Shown here in pieces: positions 60,618-64,000 of a DNA stretch of 64,000 nt. The notes beneath the pieces are model-generated. The model saw only the letters and a list, made by a program, of their open reading frames with translations, was not told where the DNA came from and did no database searches. A program made the position numbers and the translations under genes. Source of the DNA: Epiperipatus broadwayi (lineage: Eukaryota > Onychophora > Udeonychophora > Euonychophora > Peripatidae); NCBI GenBank assembly GCA_028023455.1, contig JAQFVV010000030.1, positions 6,154,501-6,218,500 of the forward strand, given 5' to 3'. Every line of letters begins with the position of its first letter. Position 1 is the stretch's first letter.

Positions 60618-60813
60618 ACCAACTGATGATTGCTGGTTAAGCATGAAATATATATATATATATTGGTGATTATTTATCTTTTCATCATGTGTGTGATCAG
60701 GTGAGTCTGCAATGTGAGATGGCACTGAGAATAGTGGGTCGTGTGAAAGTCTGAGTTCGAATCCCACATATATTACATATATAAATGCAGGTTTAATCCT
60801 GTACCTTGTATTA
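60618..60813 (+). mobile_element. Family A short copy starting at the ribozyme, 12-bp target duplication
   Basis: ATAAATCTATGA at 60606-60617 and 60814-60825 flanks 196 bp. The copy begins ACCAACTGATGA, that is, exactly at the hammerhead's first helix, includes the B-box-like GAGTTCGAATCCC, and ends GTACCTTGTATTA. It defines one non-palindromic unit. Confidence 0.88.
60619..60666 (+). ncRNA. Hammerhead ribozyme motif (family A)
   Basis: CCAA / TTGG helix I (four pairs), CTGATGA, helix II with four pairs around GTT (TTGCTG...AAGCAT), GAA, then an (AT)6-type self-complementary helix III and A before TTGG. Expansion of the TA run makes helix III longer than in other copies, which could stabilise a single-molecule fold. 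Confidence 0.65.
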
Positions 60814-61198
60814 ATAAATCTATGAAAAAAATGTTGACTCCATCCAAGTTTGAAAAAATTATATTTAGCTGGGATTTTGATATTTAAAATTGCTGGGTTG
60901 CTTAATGTTTTAAGGTGAGAAATATTAAAGACAGGATGATATTTATCTAAGATGAATAAATGAAATTTGCTAAAACCTACAGTGATAAGAAGTCAGTTCT
61001 TACTAAGAGAAACAGATGCAATCAAAAGCACAATGAAATATATAATCAATACAGAGAAACAACACAAAACTTTTAGTGAAAATTAAAAATATCTTGTGAG
61101 ATTCACAAACAGAAGATTTATGATCAAGTTCTTATTTCATAGCTATGGTTTCCAATGTGAATGCTATAAATAAGTGTCATATAATAAAAGCTGGATAA

Positions 61199-61673
61199 AC
61201 CAATAAACAGCACATGATCACCATTTCTTATGCTTGCTCATAACTGTTATTAAAACAGGGAAAACTCTCTATACATATTGTCACTCAGTTCAAGACAGAG
61301 TAATCAATGGATGCCAAAAGGCTTGTGCATAAAATCCCCATCTAGTACCTACTCATCCAATATCCCCAGACTACTTTCTGGCTTGTGGCCTTCCACAGTG
61401 AGGAGTCTTGGATCTGAGAGCATTGCACCTAGTTCTTAGGATCTAATGCAACCCTCTAGCAGCCATCTTTTATCTCTACTTAACTACAAGATCTAGGTGC
61501 AGTGCTGTCAGATCCAAGGCTCCTCGCTGACAAGGGCTATAAGCCAGAAATTAGTCTGGGGATATTGGATTAGTAGGCACTAGATTGTGGATTTTATGCA
61601 CAAGCCTTCGGGCATCTATTGATTACTCTGGCTTGCACTGAGTGGCAATATGTATAGAGAGTTTTGCCTGTTT
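61199..61673 (+). mobile_element. Family B, longest copy, 16-bp target duplication
   Basis: AATAAAAGCTGGATAA (61183-61198) and AATAAAAGCTGAATAA (61674-61689) flank 475 bp. Layout: about 50 bp head with AACAGCACATGATCACC and TGCTTGCTCATAAC, then a hairpin from AACAGGGAAAACTCTCTATA to TATAGAGAGTTTTGCCTGTT with matching GATGCC and CTTGTGCATAAAATCC segments in each arm, tip near AAGATCTAGGTGCAG. No coding frame. Confidence 0.88.
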
Positions 61674-62196
61674 AATAAAAGCTGAATAACAGATAATTGA
61701 AAATATATAATATGGAAAAAATCTTTAAACTTTTCCTAACCATTCTTTTATTATAAAAAAAATAATATACCACCTAAATTACATTTTTTGAACTTAATGA
61801 TGGAACTGGTTTTATCATGGTAAGTTTTTTGTCCAATCATTATTCTATATTGATGTGTCAAAAGTTCAGACTATTTGAATATTTTGAAAATTTAGGCTTT
61901 AAGATGTGAATATTGTTTACAAATAATACTATTATATCTTTCAAGAAGGCAATTTCCCAAATCATATAATCTATTCAGTGAAATAATATAAAGATAATGT
62001 TACACACCTTCCTGCTTCCATTGACATCCAATTTAAATATTTTTGAACTTGTGTAGGACACACCTTGAACAGTGAGATAATGATCAATATTTCCCATTCA
62101 CAGCCTCTAAATTCTTGAGAATTTCGTTTTAAGAAATGTGGGTAATGCTATGTTGAAAGCTGTTCAAATATTATACAATTCTATTGTACTAATTTA

Positions 62197-62325
62197 CTAA
62201 GGCTGTAACCTTAGAAATAAGCGTCTGAAAAATACGAAGGTAGGGACCTCTATAGGTCTTAAAACACAAGCTTACGCTATGAAGAAAAGAGAGAATCCCA
62301 GAGAATTCTAAGGTTACAGCCTTAG
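62197..62325. mobile_element. MITE, 129 bp, TA target duplication
   Basis: Terminal repeats CTAAGGCTGTAACCTTAG and CTAAGGTTACAGCCTTAG (18 bp, one mismatch as inverted repeats) are flanked by TA. This fits a Tc1/mariner-type MITE. Fragments occur at 8882-9007 and 35545-35662. Confidence 0.8.
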
Positions 62326-62646
62326 TAAATTATTACGTAATATAATAATGGGCGTTTAATAAAATTTATAATTACAATTCTATTGTACATAAAATAATTT
62401 CTATATAATGACAGCCTTACATTGTATTCCTAAAATAACCCATGAATGTTTTTATAATTAATACAGGGTTGACATAATAGGGAGTTGTTATTAATTTTAT
62501 AGAAGCAATCAGTAGATTTACTGGAGGGAGAGGGATTTTAAGAATAACGTTAAGAAGCAAAGTCTTGTTGTAGATAATCAACTTGTCAGCCATCGAGTCA
62601 TTTCTTGATACAGAGTAGATTGTTAATATTAAAAATTAATTATTAG

Positions 62647-63189
62647 TGTTGTGTTTGGTCTGGACAGACCCAACCTACAGAAAATAACACTAGCATCAGT
62701 ATTGTGATTAATATAATATTTATTATATTTACAAATGTATACAATACAGAATAATATAATTCTAACGTGAACTCTTGGATCCGAATCTTCACAATCTTTC
62801 GCTTACCTACACCTGGTAGCTTGCCTTACGAGTAGGAAGAGTCAGCAGTAGTCTTAGCAGGGTCCAGTCCTTATGCGGACTTGTGTAGCTGTGTGGATAA
62901 ATAGCATATTGCTATCGTTAGAATGCTTACTGCTGTTTAGGTTAGCAGAGCTTCTGGAGAACGCATACCATCTTTGTAGGTTAGACAGACATTCTATCCT
63001 CTTTCCTTTAAAAGGCTCACTGGAGCATTCAGATTCAATGAGCATCATTGCTTATTGGCTTGTACTAATCATTGGCTATGTGTTTAGCTATACATTAGCC
63101 TATTGGCCAGCAGCAAACAATGCTTAATCCGATCAGATAAAGAAGAAATCTGGAACAGTTCATTTCTGAGGGAAAGGAGAACTATAACA
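62647..63189 (-). mobile_element. Solo LTR, copy 2, with perfect 5-bp target duplication
   Basis: ATTAG at 62642-62646 and 63190-63194 flanks 543 bp starting TGTTGTGTTTGG and ending CTATAACA, homologous to 10301-10914 (for example CCCAACCTACAGAAA, GACAGACATTCTATCC, TTAATCCGATCAGATAA). The segment with the TATA box is missing between TTTAAAAGGCTCACT and GATTCAATGAGCATC. Confidence 0.88.
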
Positions 63190-63734
63190 ATTAGTATCAT
63201 ACTTTTATCATAAATTATATATATATATATACACTGTGGAATTATTGTCTTCATTATTTTGATATTGCTTATTCAAATTTACATCAGAAACAATAAGATC
63301 TTCTGTATTTTATGGTTAGTAGAAGTGAAATTGTTCTATTTAAATAATTGTATTTAGAAATATTTTTCAAGTTATCAAGTATATTACTTAAGTATTTGAA
63401 TATTCTGTTATCGTGTAATTTCATTTCTACTTTTTTAAAATATAAGGATTCTGAGGGAAAGGAGAACTATAACAATTAGTATCATACTTTTATCATAAAT
63501 TATATATATATATACACTGTGGAATTATTGTCTTCATTATTTTGATATTGCTTATTCAAATTTACATCAGAAACAATAAGATCTTCTGTATTTTATGGTT
63601 AGTAGAAGTGAAATTGTTCTATTTAAATAATTGTATTTAGAAATATTTTTCAAGTTATCAAGTATATTACTTAAGTATTTGAATATTCTGTTATCGTGTA
63701 ATTTCATTTCTACTTTTTTAAAATATAAGGATTC
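63166..63734. repeat. Tandem duplication (about 284-bp unit) spanning the LTR end
   Basis: 63166-63450 and 63451-63734 start CTGAGGGAAAGGAGAACTAT and end AAAATATAAGGATT. The copies differ only in the TA-repeat length. The duplicated piece includes the last 24 bp of the solo LTR and its target duplication, so it post-dates the LTR insertion. Confidence 0.92.
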
Positions 63735-64000
63735 CAAAATAAATTAAAAGAAATGTCAAGTTACAAAGAATCAGTATTGAAATATGCTAATTAATATTGT
63801 AAATTCTTTTTTAAATTATTAATTGCAAATTTTTTTCATTTATTGAATTTCTTGAGAGCTTTAATATTAATTATTAACTAGAAACTGTTATTAAAAGTGG
63901 TTACTTAACAACAATATTCATGCATATAAATTTTTATCAGATTACACAGGTCTTGTAAATATCATGCAATTAAAATTGATAAAAAAAAATTGATTAAATT
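63735..64000. other. A+T-rich DNA to the window edge
   Basis: No exon or repeat recognised; presumably still inside the paramyosin intron. Confidence 0.4.

Overview
The window is about three-quarters A+T by eye and comes from an animal nuclear genome. It carries the middle part of one spliced muscle gene, paramyosin, on the + strand: eight coding blocks between 18504 and 55204 that join in phase into about 455 residues of uninterrupted coiled coil. Paramyosin occurs only in invertebrates, and the protein looks most like arthropod or other ecdysozoan versions to me, although I could not run a comparison. The species is not determined. Neither the start nor the stop codon is in view. The introns are long: about 15.1, 4.8, 0.67, 0.40, 0.55, 6.6 and 7.2 kb, and the last one runs off the right edge.

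Almost everything else is transposable-element DNA. Recognisable autonomous elements are: a Ty3/gypsy gag-pol with two in-frame TGA codons and a lost integrase (13289-16773); an unrelated integrase fragment (44196-44730); two solo LTRs of one family with perfect 5-bp target duplications (10301-10914, 62647-63189); RTE-like LINE pieces (11040-12275, 36190-38048, 53650-53800) and another LINE fragment (7450-8060); Penelope-like GIY-YIG endonuclease fragments (an inverted pair at 4193-6214, then 34558-34875 and 48570-49030); a 3.06-kb Merlin DNA transposon with an 8-bp target duplication, a frameshifted transposase and an internal satellite-like array (24858-27919); and two non-autonomous hAT elements with perfect 8-bp duplications (16836-17238, 22064-22375). 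At least nine copies of a tRNA-Val-like SINE are scattered on both strands.

The most interesting layer is a set of palindromic (foldback) insertions bounded by 11-17-bp target duplications. Family A carries hammerhead ribozyme motifs (CTGATGA, a 6-bp helix II, GAAA and a short palindromic helix III) plus a tRNA B-box-like sequence. Its best copy (49324-50189) has a 16-bp duplication and a ribozyme motif on each strand. Family D is a second hammerhead hairpin family; one copy fills most of the 395-bp paramyosin intron at 39700-40094. Family B (five copies with duplications, 35 to 475 bp) has conserved termini, a large internal hairpin, and minicopies that look like hairpin-skipping products. 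Family C behaves similarly. Because the gene reads on +, the + strand ribozyme motifs would lie in paramyosin pre-mRNA.

Layout: 1-18503 upstream or earlier intron of paramyosin, filled with SINEs, Penelope, LINE, solo LTR and Ty3; 18504-33737 first exon seen and its 15-kb intron with foldbacks, hAT and Merlin; 33738-40976 exons 2-6; 40977-55204 exons 7-8 with long repeat-filled introns; 55205-64000 intron with family A/B copies, a MITE, a solo LTR and two local tandem duplications. Apart from paramyosin I see no intact host gene.
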